Source: Candidatus Campbellbacteria bacterium RIFCSPLOWO2_02_35_12
Lineage (GTDB): Bacteria; Patescibacteriota; Minisyncoccia; Phycocordibacterales; UBA2163
Length of the DNA stretch: 6,682 nt
Reading direction: 5' to 3'
NCBI GenBank assembly: GCA_001774455.1
Contig: MFAC01000012.1
Span: 1-6,682 of the forward strand
Below are positions 1 through 5,625 of the stretch, piece after piece (the stretch's first letter is position 1; every line of letters starts with the position of its first letter). The notes beneath the pieces are model-generated. The model ran no database searches. It saw only the letters and a program-made list of their open reading frames with translations, and was not told where the DNA came from. Made by a program: the position numbers and the translations under genes.

Positions 1-100
1 CGAAACGCAAAAATTTAGGTCCGCGAATCGCAAAATCTCTTTGTCTTCTAAATGTTTTTGCTCAACCAGACCATAAATTTTTGCGTTTCGTAATTCACAG
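1..100 (+). mobile_element. MITE-like 110-bp element, copy 1 (left end cut by window)
   Basis: This stretch aligns without gaps to the last 100 bases of the three complete copies further along (13 differences from copy 2). Its 17-bp inverted arms, 1-17 and 74-90, pair perfectly. GGTC near 19 and GACC near 69 extend the stem, and GCAAAA/TTTTGC form an inner stem. About ten bases of the left end lie outside the window. The right-flank bases TATATTA (101-107) would be the target duplication, so the same bases should occur just left of the window. The copy lies 27 bp beyond the cysS stop codon, antisense to that gene. No transposase is encoded. Family membership is clear by alignment; mobility is inferred from the other copies. 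Confidence 0.8.
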
Positions 101-120
101 TATATTATCGTGAATTACGA
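88..120. repeat. 11-bp inverted repeat downstream of cysS
   Basis: TCGTAATTCAC (88-98) and GTGAATTACGA (110-120) are perfect reverse complements around an 11-nt spacer. The left half is the right arm of element copy 1. The right half resembles the left arm end of the same element family (GAATTACGA), so it may be a remnant of another insertion. It could form a hairpin at the 3' end of the cysS transcript, but no T-run follows on that strand, so an ordinary intrinsic terminator is not supported. Confidence 0.5.
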
Positions 121-127
121 GTATAAA

Positions 128-1588
128 TTATTTTATGGCAATTTCAACGCCTTTATCGGTGTCTTTTATTTCATATCCTTTTTTTTTAAGATTGGCGCGT
201 ATTTCATCAGCTTTTTTGAAATCTTTTTCCGCGCGTGCTTTTTCTCTTTCGTCCGCAAGTTTTTTAATTTCTATCGGTAATTCTCCTACGGATAATTTTT
301 TACCTTTATTCTTAAGCATTTCAAGCAGTTTTTTATTTGATTCTAAAAATCCGAAACCTAACGCTTTGTCAAAATCAAGCATAGTTGAACGCTTGTCTTT
401 TTTAGATATATTATCATCTTTGAGCATATCCCATATAAGAGCTATTACTTTGGGCGTGTCTAAATCGTCATTTATAAATGTTTGAAATTTTTTTTGATAC
501 TCTTTATTTACAATCCCTTCTCCAACACCGTATTCCTCAATAAAATATCTGTGAAGTTTGAATAAAGCGCCATGGGCTCCTTCAAGAGCGTCCCATGTAA
601 AATTTGCTCGCGTATTATAATGCGAAGTTAAAAACCAATATCGCAATGAGAGAGGGGAGAAACCGCGGGCAATAATATTTCTCAGGTAAATGGTATTTCC
701 GACAGATTTTGATATTTTTTGTCCTTCAATGGTGATATGTTCATTGTGCATCCAGTAGTTTGCAAACTGCTTTCCGGTTACGCTCTCAGTCTGCGCTATT
801 TCATTGTTGTGATGTACCGATATATGGTCAACTCCTCCCGTATGTATGTCTATTTGTTTTCCAAGATGCTTCATAGACATCGCGGAGCATTCAATATGCC
901 ATCCCGGAAATCCAATTCCCCAGGGAGAGCTCCATTCTTGCTGTCTTTTTTCTTTAATTTTCTCATAAGACGGAGAAAATTTCCAAAGAGCAAAATCCGC
1001 TGCATTTCTTTTTTCTTTGTTTTTTTTAACTCGCGCGCCTTCTTTGAGATTTTTTGTATTTATATCGCCAAGTTTGCCATAATCATTTATAAGCGATGTG
1101 TCAAAATATACACCGTCTGTCGTTTTATATGTATAGCCCTTTTCTTCAAGAGTTTGTATAAAGATAATTTGCTCTTGAATATGCTCCGTTGCTTTTGGAA
1201 AAATTATTTTATCAATATTGATATTTAATTTTTTTAAATCTTCAAAAAAAGCGTCCGTGTAGCGTTTTATGATTTTATTTACTTTTAAGCCCTCTCTTTT
1301 CGCTCCGCTTTCAATTTTATCTTCGCCTTCATCGGCATCCGATGTAAGATGTCCCACATCAGTGATATTTATTACTTGTTTAACTTCATACCCATTATAT
1401 TCAAGAACGCGTCTTAATGAATCAGCAAACACATACGCGCGTAAATTGCCGATATGCGCGTAGTCATAAACAGTTGGGCCGCAATTATACATAGTAACAG
1501 TATTTTTTTTGCGCGAAATAAAAACATCTTTTTTATTTGTAAGAGTATTTTTTAGTAATATTGGAATTATATTCTTTGTTGATTTCAT
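128..1588 (-). CDS. cysS: Cysteinyl-tRNA synthetase
   Basis: This cytoplasmic class I aminoacyl-tRNA synthetase charges tRNA-Cys with cysteine using ATP. The 486-residue protein is complete and close to the usual family length (about 460-490). The HIGH motif appears as HIGN (45-48) in YAHIGNLR, and the KMSKS loop as KISKS (291-295). The zinc site that discriminates cysteine is intact: C36, C234, H259 and E263, with the same 25- and 4-residue spacings as the E. coli ligands. The helical anticodon-binding region occupies the last 170 residues or so, ending in a Lys-rich tail. The start at 1588 gives the normal short N-terminal strand before the Rossmann fold. No Shine-Dalgarno is visible upstream. 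A TATAAT on the coding strand (1592-1587) overlaps the ATG and is probably chance. corA lies upstream on the same strand, 165 bp away, separated by element copy 2; cotranscription is plausible. Confidence 0.98.
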   Translation of the reverse strand: MKSTKNIIPILLKNTLTNKKDVFISRKKNTVTMYNCGPTVYDYAHIGNLRAYVFADSLRRVLEYNGYEVKQVINITDVGHLTSDADEGEDKIESGAKREGLKVNKIIKRYTDAFFEDLKKLNINIDKIIFPKATEHIQEQIIFIQTLEEKGYTYKTTDGVYFDTSLINDYGKLGDINTKNLKEGARVKKNKEKRNAADFALWKFSPSYEKIKEKRQQEWSSPWGIGFPGWHIECSAMSMKHLGKQIDIHTGGVDHISVHHNNEIAQTESVTGKQFANYWMHNEHITIEGQKISKSVGNTIYLRNIIARGFSPLSLRYWFLTSHYNTRANFTWDALEGAHGALFKLHRYFIEEYGVGEGIVNKEYQKKFQTFINDDLDTPKVIALIWDMLKDDNISKKDKRSTMLDFDKALGFGFLESNKKLLEMLKNKGKKLSVGELPIEIKKLADEREKARAEKDFKKADEIRANLKKKGYEIKDTDKGVEIAIK

Positions 1589-1639
1589 TATAATTTGAAT
1601 GAAATAAACTAATTTTTTAAAAAATCAAAAGTTAATTTA

Positions 1640-1749
1640 CTTTAAATTACGAAATGCAAAAATTTAGATCCTCAAATCGCAAAACTTCTTTATCTTCTAA
1701 ATATTTTTGCTCAAATAGACCATAAATTTTTGCATTTCGTAATTTAAAG
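1640..1749 (+). mobile_element. MITE-like 110-bp element, copy 2, between corA and cysS
   Basis: This is a complete copy with perfectly complementary arms running to the outermost bases (CTTTAAATTACG at the left; its exact complement at the right). It is flanked by the direct repeat TAATTTA at 1633-1639 and 1750-1756; the next base, C, also matches. The right duplication contains the corA stop codon (TAA on the minus strand, 1756-1754), so insertion occurred exactly at the corA end while preserving the stop. Removing the element and one duplication would leave corA and cysS only about 48 bp apart. Read on the minus strand, it places a long hairpin followed by T-rich sequence between the two genes, which could affect read-through. 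That effect is inference. Confidence 0.85.
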
Positions 1750-1753
1750 TAAT

Positions 1754-2668
1754 TTACAGCCATTTTTTATATTTAAATAAAATAAGAATAGAAATAGTAA
1801 ATATAAACATTACACTTATAACTATCCAAAAATCATTTGTATGTCCGACTATGGGCAAATAATCCGTATTCATTCCAAAAATAGACGCTATAAGAGCCAA
1901 AGGAAATGTTACAAATGCCATAATTGTAAGCACTTTCATTACCTCGTTTTGTTTTGTGGACACGATAGAATTATTAGTCTCGCGAAGTTCTCTCATAGAA
2001 TCAATATGCGCGCTTATCGTGCCGTTTACTCTATAATATTCGCCGATGATTGACTTTATTTCATGTAAAAATAAATTACCAAAAAATTTTAAACCGGCAA
2101 TTTCAAAAGACTCAAGAACATCTTTGTGGAGTCTTAACGCTTGCTTAAAATTAAGCAAATCTTTACTTACTATTGAGAGCGAAATAACCATTTCTTTTTC
2201 ATGACCGTTGAATATGTCAAATTCTATTGTTTTAAGCGCGTCATCTATGTATTCAAGTTCATGTTCAAGAGCTTTATATAATTTTTTAATCATAAAGAAA
2301 AATATATATCCCGCATGCTTGTCAATGCCGCTTTTATCAAGTATTGAATTTACTTCAAATACTTTTGAGAATTTATGAAGAGGGTCAATCGTGTCGTAAC
2401 GAGTTGTGATTATAAAATCTTTTCCAACAATAAAATCCACCTCCTGATTCTGCTGACTACCGTGAGTATGTCTGAAAGCGGGGAAATGAAGTATTATATA
2501 TATATAATTATCATAGATATCAACCCTTGGTTTCATTGTCGGCATAAGAAGTTCCTCCGCGACGACGGGATAAATTGAATATTCTCCCATTATTTTATGA
2601 ACCTCATCTTTGGTGGGGGATTCAAGGTCAATCCATGTTATATTATTGTGCGTATATTTTGTTAGCAT
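1754..2668 (-). CDS. corA: CorA-family magnesium/cobalt channel
   Basis: This 304-residue inner-membrane protein should form the pentameric CorA channel for Mg2+ (also Co2+ or Ni2+) uptake. The first 240 residues or so form the alpha/beta cytoplasmic sensor domain and the long stalk helix. TM1 spans about 245-264 and ends in the diagnostic GMN selectivity motif (G265-M266-N267, preceded by F). A short loop with D269 follows, then TM2 at about 280-298, and the chain ends in KYKKWL, the usual basic/aromatic CorA tail. Length is normal and the frame is intact. The start at 2668 is supported by a TATAAT box 9 nt upstream and the lack of a Shine-Dalgarno, suggesting a nearly leaderless mRNA. The stop codon lies inside the target duplication of element copy 2. 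cysS lies downstream on the same strand. Whether Mg2+ is the physiological ion cannot be read from the sequence. Confidence 0.96.
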   Translation of the reverse strand: MLTKYTHNNITWIDLESPTKDEVHKIMGEYSIYPVVAEELLMPTMKPRVDIYDNYIYIILHFPAFRHTHGSQQNQEVDFIVGKDFIITTRYDTIDPLHKFSKVFEVNSILDKSGIDKHAGYIFFFMIKKLYKALEHELEYIDDALKTIEFDIFNGHEKEMVISLSIVSKDLLNFKQALRLHKDVLESFEIAGLKFFGNLFLHEIKSIIGEYYRVNGTISAHIDSMRELRETNNSIVSTKQNEVMKVLTIMAFVTFPLALIASIFGMNTDYLPIVGHTNDFWIVISVMFIFTISILILFKYKKWL

Positions 2669-2677
2669 ATATTATTT

Positions 2678-2705
2678 ATTATACTACTGAACAATTTTGC
2701 GACAA
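2678..2705 (-). promoter_or_regulatory. Probable corA promoter (TTGTCG-16-TATAAT)
   Basis: On the minus strand, TTGTCG (2705-2700, four of six consensus bases) is followed after 16 nt by a perfect TATAAT (2683-2678). Only 9 nt separate the -10 box from the corA ATG. A start site 6-8 nt past the -10 would leave a leader of just a few bases, matching the absence of a Shine-Dalgarno. Experimental support is unknown. Confidence 0.6.
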
Positions 2706-2731
2706 GAGTAAAACAATATTTATTAAATAAT

Positions 2732-2759
2732 CAATTATCAATTCACAATTTACAATCAA
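2732..2759. repeat. Four 7-bp tandem units, CAATNNN
   Basis: Four imperfect 7-bp units follow one another: CAATTAT, CAATTCA, CAATTTA and CAATCAA. They lie upstream of the corA promoter in an AT-only stretch. A looser 10-bp direct repeat (TCAATATATT at 2814-2823 and 2829-2838) occurs nearby. Phased A/T tracts of this sort can bend DNA or be slippage products; no function is evident. Confidence 0.6.
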
Positions 2760-2767
2760 TTTTTAAT

Positions 2768-2800
2768 ACCCCAACCCCGTTTCTATCGGGGCAGGTTTTT
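2768..2800 (+). terminator. GC-rich hairpin with T-tail in the corA/ctpA divergent region
   Basis: CCCCG (2775-2779) pairs with CGGGG (2787-2791) around a 7-nt loop. An outer ACC/GGT pairing (2768-2770 with 2794-2796) encloses a small internal loop, and TTTTT ends the element at 2796-2800. It has the shape of an intrinsic terminator on the plus strand. However, no plus-strand gene lies upstream of it, because corA diverges. It may instead block antisense transcription out of the corA region, or be a piece of another dispersed repeat. It is the only GC-rich island in an otherwise AT-only spacer. Confidence 0.4.
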
Positions 2801-2840
2801 AAAAATATTCAATTCAATATATTCAACATCAATATATTAA

Positions 2841-2950
2841 CTATGAATTATGAAATGCAGAAATTTAAGTCCTCAAATCGTAAAAATTCTTTATCTTCTA
2901 AATGTCTTTGCTCAAATAGACCGTAAATTTTTGTATTTCGTAATTCAAGA
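2841..2950 (+). mobile_element. MITE-like 110-bp element, copy 3
   Basis: This complete copy has 23-bp arms at 2845-2867 and 2924-2946. It is flanked by the perfect direct repeat ATATTAA at 2834-2840 and 2951-2957 (the next base, C, also matches). The three non-Watson-Crick positions in the arms are all G-U type when read as plus-strand RNA. It differs from copy 2 at 13 of 100 aligned positions with no gap. It lies upstream of the ctpA promoter in the divergent spacer, 46 bp before copy 4. Confidence 0.85.
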
Positions 2951-2965
2951 ATATTAACGCAAATG

Positions 2966-2994
2966 TTGACCATAAATAATATTTCTGCGATACT
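2966..2994 (+). promoter_or_regulatory. Probable ctpA promoter (TTGACC-17-GATACT, extended -10)
   Basis: TTGACC (2966-2971, five of six) is followed after 17 nt by GATACT (2989-2994, four of six), with TG one base before the -10 (2986-2987) forming an extended -10. It sits in the 46-bp spacer between element copies 3 and 4. The expected start site is near 3001, at the first bases of copy 4, giving a leader of about 120 nt made almost entirely of the element. The left target duplication of copy 4 (ATACTTA, 2990-2996) overlaps this -10 box. Confidence 0.5.
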
Positions 2995-2996
2995 TA

Positions 2997-3106
2997 CTAT
3001 GAATTATGAAATGCAGAAATTTAGGTCATCTGGTCGCAAAATCTCTTTATCTTCTAAATATCTTTGCTTAACTATACCGTAAATTTTTGTATTTCGTAAT
3101 TTAAGA
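2997..3106 (+). mobile_element. MITE-like 110-bp element, copy 4, in the ctpA leader
   Basis: This complete copy is flanked by ATACTTA at 2990-2996 and 3107-3113. The inner arms are identical to those of copy 3, including the same three G-U-type pairs, but the loop differs at many positions and in part matches copy 1 (AAAATCTCT). The right end lies 13 bp before the ctpA ATG. The insertion therefore separates the likely promoter from the gene. No Shine-Dalgarno is visible between the element and the ATG, so translation of ctpA now depends on a leader containing a long hairpin. Confidence 0.85.
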
Positions 3107-3119
3107 ATACTTAATCAAT

Positions 3120-4346
3120 ATGAAATTTTTCTCGCGAAATTCAATACCCGTAATGGTTATAATAATTATGCTTGTAACGGCATCTTTTTTTTCAGGATTT
3201 TTTGTTGGCTCCGACGGTGGTAAACAAATTGGCATAAACGGTCAGTTTTCAAATGTGGACATATTACAGCCGGTGGAGGTTGATTTTACTTCACTTTGGA
3301 AAGTATGGAATTTAATCAATAAAAAATTCGCGCCAGCCACCACGACAAGCATTGTTACAAATGAAGATAAGCTGTACGGAATGATACAAGGACTTGCAAA
3401 ATCACTTGACGACCCATATACCGTATTCTTACCCCCTGAAGACACAGAGATATTTGAAGCGGATATAAGCGGCAGTTTTGAAGGCGTGGGAATGGAAATA
3501 GGGATACGAGACAATGTTTTGAGCGTAATATCGCCTCTTAAAGGAAATCCCGCAGAGAAAGCAGGTATAAAGACGGGTGATAAGATTCTAAAAATTGGAA
3601 ATATAGCGGCAGACGGTATGACAATTGATAAAGCTGTTAAACTTATTCGCGGCAAAGAAGGAACCACCGTGCTTCTTACAATATCGCGAGACGGCGAAGA
3701 CGAATTTTTAGAAATTGAAATAATAAGAAGTAAAATACAAATTCCGACAATTAAAACAGAGTTAAGGGCGGACGGTATTTTTATAATAGAGTTATATAAT
3801 TTTTCCGCAATATCACCAAATCTTTTCAGAGAAGCTCTCAGAGAATTCTTATTGTCCGGCGCTGATAAATTGATACTTGACCTTAGAGGCAATCCGGGCG
3901 GTTTTTTGGAAGCGGCGATTGATATGGCAAGTTGGTTTTTACCGACAGGAAAGATTGTTGTTACTGAGGATTTTGGACAAAACGGTAAACCTCGCGTGCA
4001 TCGCAGTAAGGGATATAATATTTTTAACAAAAATCTAAAAATGGTTGTTATTGTAAATCAGGGTTCGGCGTCAGCGTCAGAGATATTAGCAGGAGCTCTT
4101 CAACAGCATAATATAGCAAAACTTGTCGGTAAAAATACTTTCGGCAAAGGTTCCGTGCAGGAGTTGGTAAAAATTACTTCGGAATCATCTCTTAAAGTTA
4201 CTGTAGCGCACTGGCTCACTCCAAATGGCAAATCAATCTCTGACGGCGGGATTCTGCCTGATATTGAAGTAGAAATAACAAAAGAAGATTTTGAAGCAAA
4301 GAAAGACCCTCAGCTTGAAGAAGCTATAAAATTATTGTTACAATAG
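3120..4346 (+). CDS. ctpA: C-terminal processing peptidase, S41 family
   Basis: This 408-residue protease is anchored by one N-terminal membrane segment (about 9-29), placing the rest outside the cytoplasm. Family members cleave the C-terminal tails of envelope proteins or degrade them. Domain order: a leader helical region, a PDZ domain at about 115-205 (with GVGMEIG and SPLKGNPAEKAGIKTGD), then the S41 core with LDLRGNPGG (254-262). The catalytic Ser-Lys pair is seen as S318 in GSASASEI and K343 in FGKGSVQ, with the 25-residue spacing of Prc and CtpA. The DGGILPDIEV end block (376-385) is typical. The chain is complete and carries adjacent stops (TAG TGA). The start at 3120 gives the membrane anchor, but no Shine-Dalgarno precedes it. 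The gene is followed 15 bp later by rplI and probably cotranscribed. The symbol ctpA rather than ctpB is a family-level choice. Confidence 0.95.
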   Translation: MKFFSRNSIPVMVIIIMLVTASFFSGFFVGSDGGKQIGINGQFSNVDILQPVEVDFTSLWKVWNLINKKFAPATTTSIVTNEDKLYGMIQGLAKSLDDPYTVFLPPEDTEIFEADISGSFEGVGMEIGIRDNVLSVISPLKGNPAEKAGIKTGDKILKIGNIAADGMTIDKAVKLIRGKEGTTVLLTISRDGEDEFLEIEIIRSKIQIPTIKTELRADGIFIIELYNFSAISPNLFREALREFLLSGADKLILDLRGNPGGFLEAAIDMASWFLPTGKIVVTEDFGQNGKPRVHRSKGYNIFNKNLKMVVIVNQGSASASEILAGALQQHNIAKLVGKNTFGKGSVQELVKITSESSLKVTVAHWLTPNGKSISDGGILPDIEVEITKEDFEAKKDPQLEEAIKLLLQ

Positions 4347-4361
4347 TGATTCCAACAAAAT

Positions 4362-4820
4362 ATGAAAATAATACTTCTAAAAGATATTCCAAAAATTGGA
4401 AATAAATTTGATATTAAAAATGTATCGGACGGATACGCGCTCAATTTTTTAATACCAAATAAATTGGCTGAATTCGCCGCTTTTAAAAAAATTAAAGAAA
4501 TTGAGACAATGAAGCTTCGGTATAAAGATGAGGATAAATTACAGGAAGACTTGTTTATAAAAAATATGAAAGCGTTAAATGGCATAAAAATTTATATGGA
4601 GGAAAAAGCAAACGAGAAAGGTCATCTTTTTGGCGGTATTCATAAAGAAGAAATCGCGGTGGAATTAAAAAAGCAAGGTCACATTGATATTAAACCCAAA
4701 TATATACAACTTGAACATTTAATAAAAGAAATAGGGGAGTTTGACATATCGGTAAAAGCAGGCGCCACTTTTGCCGTATTCAAATTAATCATTAATAATA
4801 AAACAACGGAGGAAAAATAA
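4362..4820 (+). CDS. rplI: Large-subunit ribosomal protein bL9
   Basis: This 152-residue protein is the usual bL9 length (about 150). The N-terminal globular domain binds 23S rRNA at the base of the L1 stalk. It shows the family opening MKIILLKDIPKIG and the signature region at 13-39, with V21 (as N-V-S-D-G-Y) and NFLIP. The last Gly of the textbook signature is replaced by Asn (PNKLA). A charged helix (about 42-75) joins it to the C-terminal domain with LFGGIHKEEI and DISVKAGATFAVFK. It starts 15 bp after the ctpA stop with no clear Shine-Dalgarno, and probably shares the ctpA mRNA. A hairpin terminator begins right after its stop codon. bL9 is known to be dispensable in some bacteria and, from memory, missing in some CPR lineages. 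Confidence 0.96.
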   Translation: MKIILLKDIPKIGNKFDIKNVSDGYALNFLIPNKLAEFAAFKKIKEIETMKLRYKDEDKLQEDLFIKNMKALNGIKIYMEEKANEKGHLFGGIHKEEIAVELKKQGHIDIKPKYIQLEHLIKEIGEFDISVKAGATFAVFKLIINNKTTEEK

Positions 4821-4854
4821 AAAAATCGGACAATATATCGCCCGATTTTTATTT
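4821..4854. terminator. Bidirectional terminator between rplI and rpmA
   Basis: AAAAATCGG (4821-4829) and CCGATTTTT (4842-4850) form a perfect 9-bp stem around a 12-nt loop, with a T-rich tail on both strands (TTTTTATTT on plus; a run of T after the stem on minus). It starts directly after the rplI stop and lies 13 bp past the rpmA stop, so it can end both convergent transcripts. Confidence 0.85.
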
Positions 4855-4863
4855 GATTAAAAT

Positions 4864-5136
4864 TTAAATTATATCAACGATTTTTTTATTTATTTTTTTA
4901 TTGTTAAAATGAATTTTTTTTGTATTGCGAAAATTTACTTTTCCATTTTTAAGCGCAAAAAGTGTGTGGTCTTTGCCTATACCAACATTTTTCCCCGCTA
5001 TTATTTTTGTCCCTCTTTGACGCGCGATAATAGAGCCAATTTTCGCAATCTCTCCCGAATATAACTTTGTGCCCAAATATTTTGGATTTGAATCTCTTAG
5101 ATTTTTGGCCGAACCACCGGCTTTTTTTGTTGCCAT
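4864..5136 (-). CDS. rpmA: Large-subunit ribosomal protein bL27
   Basis: This 90-residue ribosomal protein has an N-terminal tail that reaches the peptidyl-transferase centre of the 50S subunit. The hallmark regions are present: an [11 protein letters not shown] start in place of the usual AHKKGGGS-RN, RQRGTK (39-44), and [14 protein letters not shown] (54-67). The C-terminus is a Lys/Ile/Asn-rich extension. There is no N-terminal propeptide of the Firmicutes type. The Ala and the NLRDSNPKY segment are the variant I associate with Patescibacteria. The gene stands alone; the usual partner rplU (L21) is not in this window. It converges on rplI and diverges from the 5175 gene across 38 bp of A/T-only DNA. 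On the minus strand a TATACA (5153-5148) lies 11 nt before the ATG, so a very short leader is possible. Confidence 0.96.
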   Translation of the reverse strand: MATKKAGGSAKNLRDSNPKYLGTKLYSGEIAKIGSIIARQRGTKIIAGKNVGIGKDHTLFALKNGKVNFRNTKKIHFNNKKINKKIVDII

Positions 5137-5159
5137 AGATTAAATTCTGTATATTTATG

Positions 5160-5172
5160 TATAATATATAAT
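5160..5172 (+). promoter_or_regulatory. -10 box(es) for the 5175 gene
   Basis: Two TATAAT hexamers lie at 5160-5165 and 5167-5172. The first is 9 nt before the ATG at 5175, the same spacing as at corA, and is preceded directly by TG. No convincing -35 is seen at 16-18 nt. There is no Shine-Dalgarno, so a leaderless or nearly leaderless mRNA is likely. The region also has to serve rpmA on the other strand. Confidence 0.5.
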
Positions 5173-5174
5173 AT

Positions 5175-5594
5175 ATGAATATATCAAATCTTTTTCAAAA
5201 AAGCAAGAGAAAATTAAATATATTATACCGCAATGATATTTTTACGGTTGCGATAATAATTCTCATCGGATTTGCTGGATTTGGACTCGGAAGACTTTCA
5301 ATTATTGAAGAAAACAAGAAAACCGTAAAAATTGAATTTCCAGAATATCTCTCAGCCACTGTATTAAATTCACAAGACAGCGATGAAAGTGGCGTAAACT
5401 CATCTCCCGCCGCGCCAGCGCCGTCATCGGGAGAAGGACTGCTTGTCGCGTCAAAAAACGGCTCTAAATATCATTTTCCGTGGTGCTCGGGAGGAAAAAG
5501 TATATCAGAAAAAAACAAAATCTGGTTTGATTCCGCGGAAGACGCCAGAAAATCTGGCTATACTCCGGCGGCAAATTGCAAAGGGCTTAAATAA
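5175..5594 (+). CDS. Membrane-anchored protein with Ada-like Cys domain
   Basis: I do not recognise a characterised protein. The 139 residues divide clearly: a basic N-terminus (1-20), one membrane segment (about 22-41, ending in GLGR), a variable linker (42-88) rich in Ser, Ala and Pro, and a compact C-terminal domain (about 89-139). That domain reads YHFPWC, then NKIWF, then AEDARKSGYTPAANCKG. It recalls the Ada N-terminal zinc-binding fold and the C-terminal tails of some extracellular nucleases, which share the pattern YHxPxC...GYxPxxxC. Only two Cys (C104, C135) plus H100 are candidate metal ligands, fewer than the four Cys of Ada. With Arg/Lys at the N-terminus, the domain should face outward. 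Short proteins of this layout are, as I recall, frequent in Parcubacteria. DNA or metal binding at the cell surface is conceivable but unproven. Confidence 0.85.
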   Translation: MNISNLFQKSKRKLNILYRNDIFTVAIIILIGFAGFGLGRLSIIEENKKTVKIEFPEYLSATVLNSQDSDESGVNSSPAAPAPSSGEGLLVASKNGSKYHFPWCSGGKSISEKNKIWFDSAEDARKSGYTPAANCKGLK

Positions 5595-5625
5595 GATATC
5601 CGTAAATTTTGTGTTGATAAGTCAT

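Noticed and set aside
719..1228. Plus-strand open frame inside cysS (169 codons)
   Set aside because: It is antisense to cysS, which has all its catalytic and zinc residues; the translation has no motif.
1587..1592. TATAAT on the minus strand as the cysS promoter
   Set aside because: It overlaps the start codon, so transcription would begin inside the gene with no usable in-frame start before codon 33.
1612..1625. ATTTTTTAAAAAAT palindrome upstream of cysS as an operator or terminator
   Set aside because: A 14-bp A/T-only palindrome is easily met by chance in this composition, and no stable stem or partner site supports a role.
1..3106. CRISPR array from the four similar ~100-bp repeats
   Set aside because: Copies are far longer than CRISPR repeats, irregularly spaced, separated by whole genes, and carry target duplications instead of spacers; no cas genes are present.
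3242..4030. Long open frame on the minus strand inside ctpA (262 codons)
   Set aside because: It lies wholly antisense to the well-supported S41 protease, has no recognisable domain, and is biased in composition as expected for a shadow frame.
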